33,244 bases of DNA from Bacteroidales bacterium UBA1711 (GCA_002317325.1 DCJB01000024.1:3197-36440), one strand, 5' to 3'. Shown: positions 23,694-33,244, numbered from the stretch's first letter. Notes: generated by a model from the letters alone, not told the origin. Translations and numbers: made by a program.

Positions 23694-26600
23694 ATGAAGT
23701 ACAAGGAGTACAAACAGCTTAACATGACCCAGATTGGCGAGGAGATTCGCCGCTTTTGGGAGGAGAACGAGATTTTTGAGAAAGGGCAGAAACTGAGCGA
23801 GGGGCATCCCTCATTCGTGTTCTACGACGGACCTCCGTCGGCCAACGGGAAGCCGGGCATCCATCATGTGATGGCCCGCACCATCAAAGACGTATTCTGC
23901 CGCTACAAGTCGATGAAAGGCTATCATGTGGACCGCAAGGCGGGCTGGGACACCCACGGGCTGCCCGTGGAGCTTGGCGTGGAGAAGAGCCTCGGCATCA
24001 CCAAGGAGGACATCGGCAAGAAGATTTCGGTAGATGAGTACAACAAGGCGTGCCGCACCGAGGTGCTGAAATACAAAGACCTGTGGGACGAGCTGACCCG
24101 TCAGATGGGCTACTGGGTGGACCTGAAGCACCCCTATATCACCTTTGAGAACGAGTACATAGAGACCCTGTGGTTCCTGCTGAAGAAGCTCTACGACAAG
24201 GGGCTGCTCTATAAGGGCTACACGATACAGCCCTTCAGTCCCGCCGCCGGCACCGGACTGTCGAGCCACGAGCTGAACCTGCCGGGCTGCTACCGAGACG
24301 TGAAGGACACCACCTGCGTGGCGATGTTCAAGACCGAGGCCGCCTCGCAGCGCCGCATAGCCGAAGCCTTCGGCGCCGCCGCCGCCGAAGGGGAGAGTAC
24401 CTACGCCATTGCCTGGACCACCACGCCGTGGACGCTGCCCTCGAACACGGCCCTGTGCGTGGGTCCCGCCATCGACTATGTGCTGCTGCAGACCGTCCAC
24501 CCCTACACGGGGGAGCCCTGCCGCGTCATCATGGCGCGGCCGCTGATGGGCGGCTTCTTCACCGAGGGCGAGCCCGAGGAGAAGTCGAAGCTGCTGCACT
24601 GCGAGGTGCTGGGCGGGTGCAAGGGGGCAGCCCTCGAAGGGATAGGCTACGAACAGCTCATCCCGTGGGTGAAGCCCACGGTGGTGAACGCCGCCGAGCA
24701 GACCCACCGTCCCGCCGAGGCGGGCGAGGCCTTCCGCATCATACTGGGCGACTACGTGACCACCGAGGACGGCACGGGCATAGTCCACATAGCCCCCACC
24801 TTCGGCGCCGACGACGCGCGGGTGGCCAAGAAGGGCGGCATCGGCGACCTGCTGATGTATGACCGCGACGGCAAGCAGGCCCCCATGGTGGACCGCACGG
24901 GCAAGTTTTGGAGCATGGACGACTTAGACCCCGCATGGGCGGCCGCCAACGTGGACCGCGAGACCTACGGCCAGTATGCGGGCAAGTTTGTGAAAAACGC
25001 CTTCGACCCCGCCAAGGGCGAGAAAGACATCAGCTTAGACATAGAGATAGTGGTGATGCTGAAGGAGCAGGGCAAGCTGTTCAAGAGCGAGAAGCACACC
25101 CACAGCTACCCCCACTGCTGGCGCACCGACAAGCCGGTGCTCTACTACCCGTTGGACAGCTGGTTCATACGCACCACCGCCCTGCGGGAGCGGATGATAG
25201 AGCTGAACAAGACCATCAACTGGAAGCCCGAGGCCACCGGCACGGGGCGCTTCGGCAACTGGTTGGAGAACATAGTGGATTGGAACCTGAGCCGCAGCCG
25301 CTACTGGGGCACCCCGCTGCCCATCTGGCGCACCGAAGACGGGCGGGAAGAGATCTGCATAGGCAGCGTGGAGCAGCTGCGGGAGGAGATAGACAAGTCC
25401 GTGGCCGCCGGCTTCATGGCCGACAACCCCTACCGCAGCGCCTCCTTCGACCTGCACCGCCCCTACATCGACCACGTGGTGCTGGTGTCGGGCAGCGGCA
25501 GGAAGATGATGCGCGAGCCCGACCTGATAGACGTGTGGTTTGACAGCGGGGCGATGCCCTACGCCCAGATCCACTACATGGGCGAGCCGCTGAAGGCGGA
25601 GCAGTTCCCCGCCGACTTCATAGCCGAAGGGGTGGACCAGACCCGCGGCTGGTTCTACACCCTCCACGCCATAGCCACCATGTGCTTCGACAGCGTGGCA
25701 TTCCGCAACGTCATCAGCAACGGTTTGGTGTTGGACAAGAACGGCAACAAGATGTCCAAGCGGTTGGGCAACGGCGTTGACCCCTTTGAGACCCTCGCCA
25801 AGCAGGGGCCCGACGCCACCCGCTGGTATATGATAACCAACAGCCAGCCGTGGGACAACCTGAAATTCGACGTAGAAGGGGTGGATGAGGTGCGCCGCAA
25901 GCTGTTCGGCACCCTCTACAACACATACAGCTTCTTCGCCCTCTATGCCAATATAGACGGCTTTGAGTACCGGCAGGCCGACCTGCCCATAGCCGAGCGG
26001 CCCGAAATCGACCGCTGGATACTGAGCGAGTTGAACACGCTGGTGAAGACGGTGGAAGAGTCGTTTGAGGACTACGAGCCCACCCGCGCCGGGCGCGCCA
26101 TACAGGAGTTTGTGGATGCGAACCTCAGCAACTGGTATGTGCGGCTGTGCCGCCGCCGCTTCTGGAAGGGCGACATGACGGACGACAAAGTGTCGGCCTA
26201 CCAGACCCTCTACACCTGCCTTGAGACCCTGGCGCGGCTGATGTCGCCCATAGCCCCCTTCTTCAGCGAGCGGCTGTTCCGCGACCTCAACGGCGTGACC
26301 CGCCGCCATGCGGCGGAGTCGGTGCACCACCTCGGCTTTCCCGAATACCGCGCCGAGCTGGTCGATAAGGCCTTGGAGGAGCGTATGCAGCTGGCGCAGA
26401 AGATATGCTCCATGGGGCTTTCGCTCCGCAAGAAGAGCAACCTGCGCGTCCGCCAGCCGTTGGCCAAAATCATGCTGCCCGTGCAGAGCGAGGCGTTCCG
26501 CCAGCAGATAGAGCGCGTGAGCCACCTCATCTGCACGGAGCTGAACATCAAAGGCATCGAGTTCCTCTCGCCCGACAACGACATCCTCGTCAAGCGCATA

Positions 26601-27116
26601 AAGCCCAACTTCAAGACCCTCGGCCCCCGCTACGGCAAAATCATGAAGGCCATCAGCGCCGAGATACAGCAGTTCACGCAGCAGGACATCAACGCCCTCG
26701 AAGCCACGGGCAGCCGGCGGCTCACCGTGGAGGGGCAGCCGGTAGAGATACTCCTCGGCGACGTGGAGATAGCCACGCAGGACATCCCCGGCTGGGTGGT
26801 GGCCAACGAAGGCAGCCTCACCGTGGCGTTGGACATCGTGGTGTCGGACGACCTGAAGGCCGAGGGCATAGCCCGCGAGCTGGTCAACCGCATACAGAAC
26901 ATCCGCAAAGAGGGCTTTGATGTGACCGACCGCATACGCGTGCAGCTGCTGCACGGCGAGTGGGACTCGGCAGTGGAAGCCCACCGGGACTACATCTGCA
27001 GCGAGGTGCTGTGCACCGAGCTGACCTTGGCCGACAGCATTCAGGCCGACGGCAAGCAGACCATCGAAATCATCGAGGGCTGCCCCACCGAGATACTGAT
27101 ACAGAAACAAGAATAA
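23694..27116 (+). CDS. ileS: Isoleucyl-tRNA synthetase
   Basis: This 1140-residue class I synthetase charges tRNA-Ile. The HIGH motif reads G55-IHH-58 within PPSANGKPGIHHVMART; KMSKR lies at residues 686-690. The editing domain that removes mischarged valine is present (WTTTPWTLPSNTAL, then GTGIVHIAPTFGADD). The C-terminal anticodon-binding helical domain carries NWYVRLCRRRFWKGDMTDDK. The length and the PPSANGKPGIHHVMART context fit the longer type common in Bacteroidetes. It has its own promoter and leader and is followed 10 bp later by pyk. It marks the right edge of the accessory island. Confidence 0.97.
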   Translation: MKYKEYKQLNMTQIGEEIRRFWEENEIFEKGQKLSEGHPSFVFYDGPPSANGKPGIHHVMARTIKDVFCRYKSMKGYHVDRKAGWDTHGLPVELGVEKSLGITKEDIGKKISVDEYNKACRTEVLKYKDLWDELTRQMGYWVDLKHPYITFENEYIETLWFLLKKLYDKGLLYKGYTIQPFSPAAGTGLSSHELNLPGCYRDVKDTTCVAMFKTEAASQRRIAEAFGAAAAEGESTYAIAWTTTPWTLPSNTALCVGPAIDYVLLQTVHPYTGEPCRVIMARPLMGGFFTEGEPEEKSKLLHCEVLGGCKGAALEGIGYEQLIPWVKPTVVNAAEQTHRPAEAGEAFRIILGDYVTTEDGTGIVHIAPTFGADDARVAKKGGIGDLLMYDRDGKQAPMVDRTGKFWSMDDLDPAWAAANVDRETYGQYAGKFVKNAFDPAKGEKDISLDIEIVVMLKEQGKLFKSEKHTHSYPHCWRTDKPVLYYPLDSWFIRTTALRERMIELNKTINWKPEATGTGRFGNWLENIVDWNLSRSRYWGTPLPIWRTEDGREEICIGSVEQLREEIDKSVAAGFMADNPYRSASFDLHRPYIDHVVLVSGSGRKMMREPDLIDVWFDSGAMPYAQIHYMGEPLKAEQFPADFIAEGVDQTRGWFYTLHAIATMCFDSVAFRNVISNGLVLDKNGNKMSKRLGNGVDPFETLAKQGPDATRWYMITNSQPWDNLKFDVEGVDEVRRKLFGTLYNTYSFFALYANIDGFEYRQADLPIAERPEIDRWILSELNTLVKTVEESFEDYEPTRAGRAIQEFVDANLSNWYVRLCRRRFWKGDMTDDKVSAYQTLYTCLETLARLMSPIAPFFSERLFRDLNGVTRRHAAESVHHLGFPEYRAELVDKALEERMQLAQKICSMGLSLRKKSNLRVRQPLAKIMLPVQSEAFRQQIERVSHLICTELNIKGIEFLSPDNDILVKRIKPNFKTLGPRYGKIMKAISAEIQQFTQQDINALEATGSRRLTVEGQPVEILLGDVEIATQDIPGWVVANEGSLTVALDIVVSDDLKAEGIARELVNRIQNIRKEGFDVTDRIRVQLLHGEWDSAVEAHRDYICSEVLCTELTLADSIQADGKQTIEIIEGCPTEILIQKQE

Positions 27117-27126
27117 GCATTACCTC

Positions 27127-28536
27127 ATGAAGAAGACAAAGATAGTGACCAGCATAGGGCCTGCCAGCAACAGCCCCGACGTGTTTGAGAAGATGGTGCT
27201 TGCCGGAGCCAACGTGGCCCGAATCAACTTTTCCCACGCCACCGAGGAAGACAAGGTGACTGCCGTGGCCACGGTGAAGGAGGTGCGCCGCCGCACCGGC
27301 CACGTCATCGGCATCATGTACGACACCAAAGGTCCCGAGCTGCGCAACGGCCAGATGGTGGAGGGCGGCGCCCTGCTGAAGGAGGGCAAGACCATACGCA
27401 TAGTGCGGGAGACAGTGGAGGGCGACGCCGAGCGGTTTTCGCTCAACCACCCCGATACCATAGACAGGCTGTCTGTGGGCAACCGCATTCTCTTGGAGAA
27501 CGGGTTGATGGAGCTGGTGGTGGCGAGTTGCGAAGCCGACGGCGTGACCTGCCGGATAGAGAAGGGCGGCTGCTTTGAGAGCCGAAAGAGCATCAGCGTG
27601 CCGGGCGTGTTTCTCGAGATGCCCTTCCTGTCCGACACCGACCGCAAAGACATCGCCTACGCCTGCCACCACGACGGCGACTTCATCGCCTGCTCCTTCG
27701 TCTCGTCGGCCGACGACATCAGGCAGGTGCGCGAGCTGGTGGAGCGGGAAGAGCGCCCCGACATGGTGCTCATTGCCAAGATAGAGAGCCAGACGGGCAT
27801 GAAGAACTTAGAAGAGATAGCGGAGGCGGCCGACGGCATCATGGTGGCTCGGGGCGACCTCGGGGTGGAGGCCCCGATGGAAGACCTGCCCATCTATCAG
27901 AAGCGCATAGTCAAGAGCTGCCGCCAGCACCACAAGATTTGCATCATCGCCACCGAGATGCTGGAGAGCATGAAGCACAACATACGCCCCACCCGCGCCG
28001 AGGTGACCGACATAGCCAACGCGGTGTATATGGGAACCGACGCGGTGATGCTGTCGGGCGAGACAACCACGGGCGAGTACCCTGTGGAGGCAGTGGAATA
28101 TATGGCGCGCATTTGTGAGCATATCGAGGACTCGCACGTCTATTCCAACGTGTTTGCCAACGAGGATTTGACCTCCATAGCCGAAGCCATGTGCCGCAAT
28201 GTGGCATCCACCGCCAACCACTTGAAGGCAAGCCTTATCATCGTTCCCACCACGTCGGGCACCAGTGCCCGCCGAATCAGCAATCTGGAGCCCCGCTGCC
28301 CCATCATGGCCGTCACGCACGACCCGCACGTGGAGCGGAGCCTTTCGCTCAACTACGGCGTTTATTCGCAGAACTTCGACGGGTTTGAGTTCCTCGACAC
28401 CATGCTGGAGCGCTGCCGTCGCAAGGCGGTGGATTGGTTAGACATGAAGCCGGGCGAAATCATCATCACCACCGGCGGCTTCCACTCCGAGCCCGTACCG
28501 GGGCAGACCAACTTCATGATGATAGACATCGTATGA
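27127..28536 (+). CDS. pyk: Pyruvate kinase
   Basis: This 469-residue enzyme converts phosphoenolpyruvate and ADP to pyruvate and ATP, the last step of glycolysis. Motifs: KIVTSIGPASNSPDVFEKMVLAGANVARINFSH at the start, IMYDTKGPELRNG, LIAKIESQTGMKNLEEI with the catalytic Lys, MVARGDLGVEAPMEDLP and IIATEMLESM. The C-terminal allosteric domain follows from about residue 350. It lies 10 bp after ileS and is probably co-transcribed. With pfkA in the same window, two control points of glycolysis are represented, but they are in separate units. Confidence 0.97.
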   Translation: MKKTKIVTSIGPASNSPDVFEKMVLAGANVARINFSHATEEDKVTAVATVKEVRRRTGHVIGIMYDTKGPELRNGQMVEGGALLKEGKTIRIVRETVEGDAERFSLNHPDTIDRLSVGNRILLENGLMELVVASCEADGVTCRIEKGGCFESRKSISVPGVFLEMPFLSDTDRKDIAYACHHDGDFIACSFVSSADDIRQVRELVEREERPDMVLIAKIESQTGMKNLEEIAEAADGIMVARGDLGVEAPMEDLPIYQKRIVKSCRQHHKICIIATEMLESMKHNIRPTRAEVTDIANAVYMGTDAVMLSGETTTGEYPVEAVEYMARICEHIEDSHVYSNVFANEDLTSIAEAMCRNVASTANHLKASLIIVPTTSGTSARRISNLEPRCPIMAVTHDPHVERSLSLNYGVYSQNFDGFEFLDTMLERCRRKAVDWLDMKPGEIIITTGGFHSEPVPGQTNFMMIDIV

Positions 28537-28606
28537 CAATCCCCTCGCACCGCCCCGGGCAGAAGGGCGGTGCCGACGCTTCCGACTGCCACTATTGCAC
28601 AACTAC

Positions 28607-29818
28607 ATGATTGACACAATAAAGAACCTTGCCAAAGCCAACAGCGCCGCCGTGACAGAGTGGCGCCGCTGGCTGCACCGCCACCCCGAGCTGAGCCAGG
28701 AAGAGTACGGCACCATGGCCTTTGTGGCCGACCGGCTGCGGGAGATGGGCCTCGCCCCCCGCGTCGGGATAGGGAAGACGGGAGTGGCCGCCCTGCTGCG
28801 GGGCGGCATAGCGCCCGACGACTACTGCGTGGCCCTGCGGGCGGACTACGACGCCCTGCCCATTGCCGAGGCCACGGGGCTGCCCTTCGCCTCGGAAAAT
28901 CCCGGCGTGATGCACGCCTGCGGCCACGATATGCACACCAGTTCGCTCCTCGGGGCAGCCAAGATACTCACCGCCATAAGAGAGCAGCTGTGCGGCAGCA
29001 TACTGTTCATCTTCGAGCCTTCGGAAGAGAAATACCCCGGGGGCGCCCGCATGATGATGGACGACGGCCTCTTCGACGAGGTGATGCCCAACGAGATATA
29101 CTCCTTCCACTGTCTGCCCGAGATGGACTGCGGGAAGATAGGCATGAAAAAGGGACGCTACATGGCCTCGACCGACGAGCTATACTGGACCGTGAAAGGG
29201 TGCGGGGGCCACGGAGCCACTCCCCACCTGAGCACCGACCCCATTCTGATAGCCTCGCACATAGTGGTGGCGCTGCAGCAGATAGTGAGCCGCAATGCGG
29301 CGCCGATGATGCCCACCGTGCTGAGTTTCGGAAAGATAAATGGCGAAGGACGCACCAACATCATACCCGACGAGGTGAAGATGGAGGGCATCATACGCAC
29401 CTTCGACCCCCAGTGGCGGTTGGACTGCCACGAGAAGATACGCCGCATCAGCTGCGGCATAGCCGAGAGCATGGGCGGCGAGTGCGACCTGTTTATCGAC
29501 TATGGCTATCCCCCCGTCATCAACGACGACGACTGCACCCAGCAGGCGCATGACAACGGGGTCGCCTATTTAGGCGCCGAGAACGTGGAGTGGCTCGAGC
29601 TGCGCATGACGGCCGAGGACTTCGCCTTCTTCGGGCAGAAGATACCGTCGTGCTACTTCCGCGTGGGCATCCACACGCCCGGCACCCCGCTCTGCAACCT
29701 CCACCGCCCCAACCTCATGGTAGATGAGTCGTCCATAGAGACTGCCAGCGGGTTTGTGGCCTACAACGCCTTCTGCGCCTTGCAGAAGAGGGTGAAGCAG
29801 ACCGCCCGCCCCGAATAA
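28607..29818 (+). CDS. M20 family metallopeptidase / amidohydrolase
   Basis: This 403-residue protein matches the M20D amidohydrolases (hippurate or N-acyl-amino-acid hydrolase type). Motifs: WRRWLHRHPELSQEEYGT, ALRADYDALPI, the metal motif MHACGHDMHTSSLLGAA, EPSEEKYPGGARMMMDDGLFDE and the dimerisation-domain segment GCGGHGATPHLSTDP. The late AEDFAFFGQKIPSCYFRVG supplies the last metal contact. The ATG at 28607 gives a normal N-terminus. No signal peptide is evident, so it acts in the cytoplasm, probably removing acyl groups from amino acids. It lies 70 bp after pyk and 20 bp before a MATE transporter. Confidence 0.93.
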   Translation: MIDTIKNLAKANSAAVTEWRRWLHRHPELSQEEYGTMAFVADRLREMGLAPRVGIGKTGVAALLRGGIAPDDYCVALRADYDALPIAEATGLPFASENPGVMHACGHDMHTSSLLGAAKILTAIREQLCGSILFIFEPSEEKYPGGARMMMDDGLFDEVMPNEIYSFHCLPEMDCGKIGMKKGRYMASTDELYWTVKGCGGHGATPHLSTDPILIASHIVVALQQIVSRNAAPMMPTVLSFGKINGEGRTNIIPDEVKMEGIIRTFDPQWRLDCHEKIRRISCGIAESMGGECDLFIDYGYPPVINDDDCTQQAHDNGVAYLGAENVEWLELRMTAEDFAFFGQKIPSCYFRVGIHTPGTPLCNLHRPNLMVDESSIETASGFVAYNAFCALQKRVKQTARPE

Positions 29819-29838
29819 ACACAGAATAAACAGTTTGA

Positions 29839-31284
29839 ATGTCAGAGACAGTAGATAAGACCAAAGAACTTGAGACGCTGAGCGTACCGCGGCTGCTGTG
29901 GATATATGCCCTGCCGGCCGTCGTCAGCCAGGTCATCTCCTCCATCTACAACATTGTGGACCGGGTCTTCCTCGGCCAGTATGTGGGGGCGCTGGCCATC
30001 GCCGGTTTGGCCATCACACTGCCGGTGATGAATGTGGTGCACGCCTTCGGATCGTTGGTGGGCGCCGGGTCGGGGGCGAGAATGAGCATAGTGCTGGGCC
30101 GGAAAGACGTGCGCTGGGCGGAGAAGATTTTGGGCAACAGTATGCTGCTCACCTTCCTGTTCGGGTTTCTCTTTGTGGCCGCCACCTACCTGTTCATGGA
30201 CCCCATCCTCCACGCCTTCGGGGCGTCGGATGCCACCATAGCCTACGCCCGCGACTATGTGGAGATAGTGATGCCGGGGATGTTCCTCACCACCCTCACC
30301 TTCAACCTCGCCAGCCTCATCCGAGCCTCGGGCTATCCCAACAAGTCGATGTGGATAATGGTGATAGGGGCGGTGCTGAACATCGTGTTAGACGCGCTCT
30401 TCATCGTCGTCTTCCAGTGGGGCATTGCCGGAGCCGCCTGGGCCACCACCATTTCCATGGCGGTGTCGTCGGCCTTTGCGGTCGCGCACTTCGTGAAGAA
30501 GAGTTCCTTCATCCGCTTCAAGCGGCACTGCTGGGAGCCCAAGCTGTACATCTTCCGCAATATATTGGCCATCGGCATCAGTCCCTTCTCCATGAACTTG
30601 GCCGCCTCGGGCGTTGCCGTCATCATCAACCGCCAGCTGATACGCTACGGCGGCGACATGGCGGTGGGCGCCTACGGAATCATCAACTCGGCCAGCATTA
30701 TCATCTTCATGCTGCTGTTGGGCATCTGCCAAGGAATGCAGCCCATAGCCGGCTACAACTACGGCGCCCGCCACTCCCAGCGCCTCAGGCAGACCTACCG
30801 GCTGACGCTGCGGGTGTGCGTGCTGACAGGCTTGGCGGGAATGCTGGCGTGCTGCCTGCTGCCCGGGCCCATCTTGCGCTGCTTCACCACTGACTCCGAG
30901 CTGACAGCCCTTGCCACGCCGGCCATCCGCTTCCTCACCATCATGTTCCCCTTCATCGGGTTCACCATCACCAACTCGCAGTTCTTCCAGTCTATCGACA
31001 AGCCTTGGATTGCCATCGTCACCAGCCTCTCGCGACAGGTCATCTTCCTCATCCCGATGATGTTCATCGTCCCCGTCATCTTTGAGAACTGCGGCGGCAG
31101 CGGGCTGACTGGCGTTTGGAGCAGCTGCACCATCAGCGACGTGCTGGGCGCCGTGCTTGCGGCGGCGCTGCTATACACCCAGCGGAAAGTGTTCCGCCCC
31201 GACTATGTGCCTCCCGAGCGCAAGCCCAAGAAGGAACTCGGCCCCAGCGACTCGATAAATGGCGAACAAAAAGCAAATCGATAA
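29839..31284 (+). CDS. MATE family efflux transporter (second of two)
   Basis: This 481-residue transporter has the twelve-helix MATE layout. The first half starts PRLLWIYALPAVVSQVISSIYNIVDRVFLGQYVG and contains FGSLVGAGSGARMSIVLGRKD; the second contains GICQGMQPIAGYNYGARHSQRL. It is clearly diverged from the MATE protein at 10.4 kb, so this is not a recent duplication. It sits 20 bp after the M20 gene and 18 bp before the SGNH gene. Substrate unknown; the C-terminal tail is charged and cytoplasmic. Confidence 0.93.
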   Translation: MSETVDKTKELETLSVPRLLWIYALPAVVSQVISSIYNIVDRVFLGQYVGALAIAGLAITLPVMNVVHAFGSLVGAGSGARMSIVLGRKDVRWAEKILGNSMLLTFLFGFLFVAATYLFMDPILHAFGASDATIAYARDYVEIVMPGMFLTTLTFNLASLIRASGYPNKSMWIMVIGAVLNIVLDALFIVVFQWGIAGAAWATTISMAVSSAFAVAHFVKKSSFIRFKRHCWEPKLYIFRNILAIGISPFSMNLAASGVAVIINRQLIRYGGDMAVGAYGIINSASIIIFMLLLGICQGMQPIAGYNYGARHSQRLRQTYRLTLRVCVLTGLAGMLACCLLPGPILRCFTTDSELTALATPAIRFLTIMFPFIGFTITNSQFFQSIDKPWIAIVTSLSRQVIFLIPMMFIVPVIFENCGGSGLTGVWSSCTISDVLGAVLAAALLYTQRKVFRPDYVPPERKPKKELGPSDSINGEQKANR

Positions 31285-31302
31285 CCGATAAAAAACCGTA
31301 AT

Positions 31303-32346
31303 ATGAAAAAGACATTGACGCTGGCAGTCCTGTGCGGACTCCTCTTTGCGGCGGTGGCGCAAGAAGCCCCCAAGAAAGTATTATTCATCGGCAACAGCTA
31401 CACCGAGGTGAACAACCTGCCCCTGCTCGTCCAAAAGGCAGCCGAGAGTGCGGGGTGCCACATGACCTACCAGAGCAACACCCCGGGCGGCTGCACCTTT
31501 GAGCAGCATTGCAGCAACCAATCCATGACCCTAATCCGCAAAGGGGGCTGGGACGTGGTGGTGCTGCAGGAGCAGAGCCAGCTGCCCTCGTTCCCCCAGA
31601 GCCAGGTGGAGGCGGAGTGTCTGCCCTTTGCAGCCGAACTTGTAGATTCGGTGTATGCCTGCAACCCCGACGGAGAGGCCATGTTCTACATGACCTGGGG
31701 CCGCAAGAACGGCGACAGCCGCAACGCCCAATACTTCCCCGTGCTGGGCACCTACGAGGGCATGGACAGCATGCTATACACCCGCTATATGTACATGGCG
31801 CGGGAGAACGACGCCTCGGTGTGCCCCGTGGGGCGGGTGTGGCGCAATATCCGCTTCAACCACAGAGAAATTGAGCTCTACCAATCTGATGAGAGCCATC
31901 CCTCCATGGCTGGCAGCTACGCCGGGGCCTGCGCCTTCTACACCATGATATTCCACAGCAACCCGAATGAAATCACCTTCACCCCCGAGGAACTCGACCC
32001 CGAACAGGCCGCAACCATACGGGGCGTGGTGGAACGTGTGGTTTTCGACTCGCTCTCCTTCTGGCTGCGACAGGACACCACCGTTGTAGGCATTGCCCCC
32101 ATGGCCGAGAAGGCCGGCTGCCGCGTGTTTCCCAATCCGGCCTCCGACCGGGTGACCGTCTGCGTCTCGCAGATGGCGCTGCCCGGCAGGGCGGCACTGT
32201 ATGATGTCAAGGGCTGCCTCGTGCGTTCCCTCCTCCTGCGCCAACCCGAAGAGGTGATTTCCACCGCCGCCCTCGCCCCGGGAGTCTATACGCTGAAAGT
32301 GGTCTCCGGCGCCGAGACGGCCTCTGTCCGCATCGTCAAGAACTGA
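31303..32346 (+). CDS. Secreted SGNH-like (DUF4886-type) protein with type IX sorting domain
   Basis: A 347-residue exported protein. A signal peptide (MKKTLTLAVLCGLLFAAVAQ) is followed by an SGNH/GDSL-like fold: KVLFIGNSYTEVNNLP holds the candidate nucleophile Ser in GNSYT, DVVVLQEQSQLP a later block, and DESHPSMAGSYAGACAFY the Asp-x-x-His pair. From about residue 275, CRVFPNPASDRVTV to LAPGVYTLKVVSG and VRIVKN is a Por secretion C-terminal sorting domain, which directs export through the type IX system and surface attachment. The enzyme type (esterase or carbohydrate deacetylase) cannot be settled. The sorting domain implies that a type IX apparatus is encoded elsewhere in the genome. Confidence 0.85.
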   Translation: MKKTLTLAVLCGLLFAAVAQEAPKKVLFIGNSYTEVNNLPLLVQKAAESAGCHMTYQSNTPGGCTFEQHCSNQSMTLIRKGGWDVVVLQEQSQLPSFPQSQVEAECLPFAAELVDSVYACNPDGEAMFYMTWGRKNGDSRNAQYFPVLGTYEGMDSMLYTRYMYMARENDASVCPVGRVWRNIRFNHREIELYQSDESHPSMAGSYAGACAFYTMIFHSNPNEITFTPEELDPEQAATIRGVVERVVFDSLSFWLRQDTTVVGIAPMAEKAGCRVFPNPASDRVTVCVSQMALPGRAALYDVKGCLVRSLLLRQPEEVISTAALAPGVYTLKVVSGAETASVRIVKN

Positions 32347-32384
32347 ACCGCCGCCGGCACCGCCCACACCCCATAGCCAAAAAG

Positions 32385-33244
32385 ATGAAAAAACTGCTCA
32401 CCCTGCTGCTGCTTGCAGCGGCAATGACACCCGCAATAGCTCAGGAGACCCCGCCCCCCTTGGGCCAGCGACCCCGCATAGGCGTGGCGTTGAGCGGAGG
32501 CGGCGCCAAAGGAGCCGCACACATTGGCGTACTCAAATACTTAGAAGAGGTAGGAATCCCAGTAGATTATGTGACCGGCACCAGCATGGGCTCCATCATC
32601 GGCGGCCTCTATGCCCTCGGCTATACGCCCGACGAGATGGCGCGGCTGATAGCCGAAATGGACTGGACCTACTACATGAGCAACAACGTGGACCGCACCT
32701 TCCAGTCGGCCTCGGGGCGCGAGCAGCGGGCAAAATACCTGCTCAACATCGCCTTCGGACTGAACAACCTCTCCGGGTTCGACTGGATTTCCACCCTTCC
32801 CAGCGGCATCATCAACGGGGCGAGCCTCATCAACCTATTCAGCCGCCTGAGCGTGGGCTACAACGACTCCATCAAGTTCTCCGACCTGCCCATACCCTTT
32901 GCCTGCGTGGCCACCAACATACTCAACGGCGACTCGGTCATCCTCAACCGGGGCTATTTTGCCAAAGCCATCCGTTCCAGCATGGCCATTCCCGGGGTGT
33001 TCGCCCCCGTGGAGTGGGAGGGCAAGCTGCTGGCCGACGGGGGGCTGGTGAACAACTTCCCGGTTGACGTGTGCCTCGAGATGGGAGCCGACTTGGTGAT
33101 AGGGGTCGATTTGTCGGACAAGATGGCCACCAGCATAGACGAAATGCGTTCGCTGCCGCAGCAGATTTCGCAGTACATGAGCATTGCCGTCAATGCGGAG
33201 CGGTCGCGCAACAGAGACCTCTGCGACCTGTATATGCACCCCGA
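32385..33244 (+). CDS. Patatin-like phospholipase (3' end beyond the window)
   Basis: The first 286 residues of a patatin-family lipid acyl hydrolase are present. A signal peptide (MKKLLTLLLLAAAMTPAIAQ) leads into IGVALSGGGAKGAAHIGVLK, the oxyanion-hole motif. The nucleophile elbow is GTSMG with Ser67, and the catalytic dyad is completed by Asp218 in LADGGLVNNFP. No stop codon occurs before the window end. In Bacteroidetes such secreted patatins are often fused to a C-terminal outer-membrane beta-barrel, which cannot be checked here. It follows the SGNH gene by 38 bp. Confidence 0.92.
   Translation, partial: MKKLLTLLLLAAAMTPAIAQETPPPLGQRPRIGVALSGGGAKGAAHIGVLKYLEEVGIPVDYVTGTSMGSIIGGLYALGYTPDEMARLIAEMDWTYYMSNNVDRTFQSASGREQRAKYLLNIAFGLNNLSGFDWISTLPSGIINGASLINLFSRLSVGYNDSIKFSDLPIPFACVATNILNGDSVILNRGYFAKAIRSSMAIPGVFAPVEWEGKLLADGGLVNNFPVDVCLEMGADLVIGVDLSDKMATSIDEMRSLPQQISQYMSIAVNAERSRNRDLCDLYMHP

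Noticed and set aside
25035..27110. 691-codon open frame antisense to ileS
   Set aside because: It mirrors the codon pattern of a GC-rich gene, shows no motif, and ileS itself has every expected motif. The same applies to the long antisense frames opposite the PBP4-like, MATE, dus and cstA genes.

Overview
The window looks like a chromosomal segment of a GC-rich member of the Bacteroidales. Four things point there. A secreted SGNH-type protein ends in a Por/type IX secretion sorting domain. Five intergenic sites match the Bacteroidetes -7 element TAnnTTTG. bL33 is followed by a small DUF4295-type protein, a pairing typical of Bacteroidetes. Most genes lack a Shine-Dalgarno sequence. Genus cannot be read from the sequence.

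Layout. 1-5.8 kb: the tail of an unknown gene and a PBP4-like protein on the + strand converge on a minus-strand series pfkA, purH, mreB, with a strong hairpin terminator between the two sets. 5.8-13.5 kb: a tightly packed + strand run encoding a beta-CASP metallo-beta-lactamase protein, short CstA, a secreted YD-like repeat protein, a SIMPL-domain protein, a MATE transporter, a tRNA-dihydrouridine synthase and a TauE/SafE permease; the last three genes overlap. 13.75-14.3 kb: rpmG and a DUF4295 gene with their own promoter and terminator. 23.6-33.2 kb: ileS, pyk, an M20 peptidase, a second MATE transporter, an SGNH protein with a type IX sorting domain and a patatin-like lipase cut by the window end.

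Between the two housekeeping blocks (14.3-23.5 kb) lies an accessory island. It opens with about 1 kb of hairpin-rich sequence with no confident gene. Then comes a visibly more AT-rich four-gene operon (15245-21643): a NurA-like nuclease, a HerA-like hexameric ATPase with an unusual P-loop, a GHKL (Hsp90-like fold) ATPase with a coiled coil, and a large radical SAM protein with a cobalamin-domain-like N-terminus. The genes are 6 bp apart or overlap by 4 and 38 bp, so they are probably expressed and act together. HerA plus NurA is a DNA translocation and resection pair. I know of no described system that adds both a GHKL ATPase and a radical SAM enzyme, so this is the best candidate for an undescribed (probably anti-phage or DNA-processing) system here. 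Downstream lies a second, GC-rich pair: an OLD/ABC-like ATPase overlapping a small PD-(D/E)XK-type nuclease, also a plausible defence module.

Other points of note: the PBP4-like protein appears to lack its catalytic serine, and the operon leader contains several nested inverted repeats. All functional statements rest on reading motifs by eye; no database search was run.
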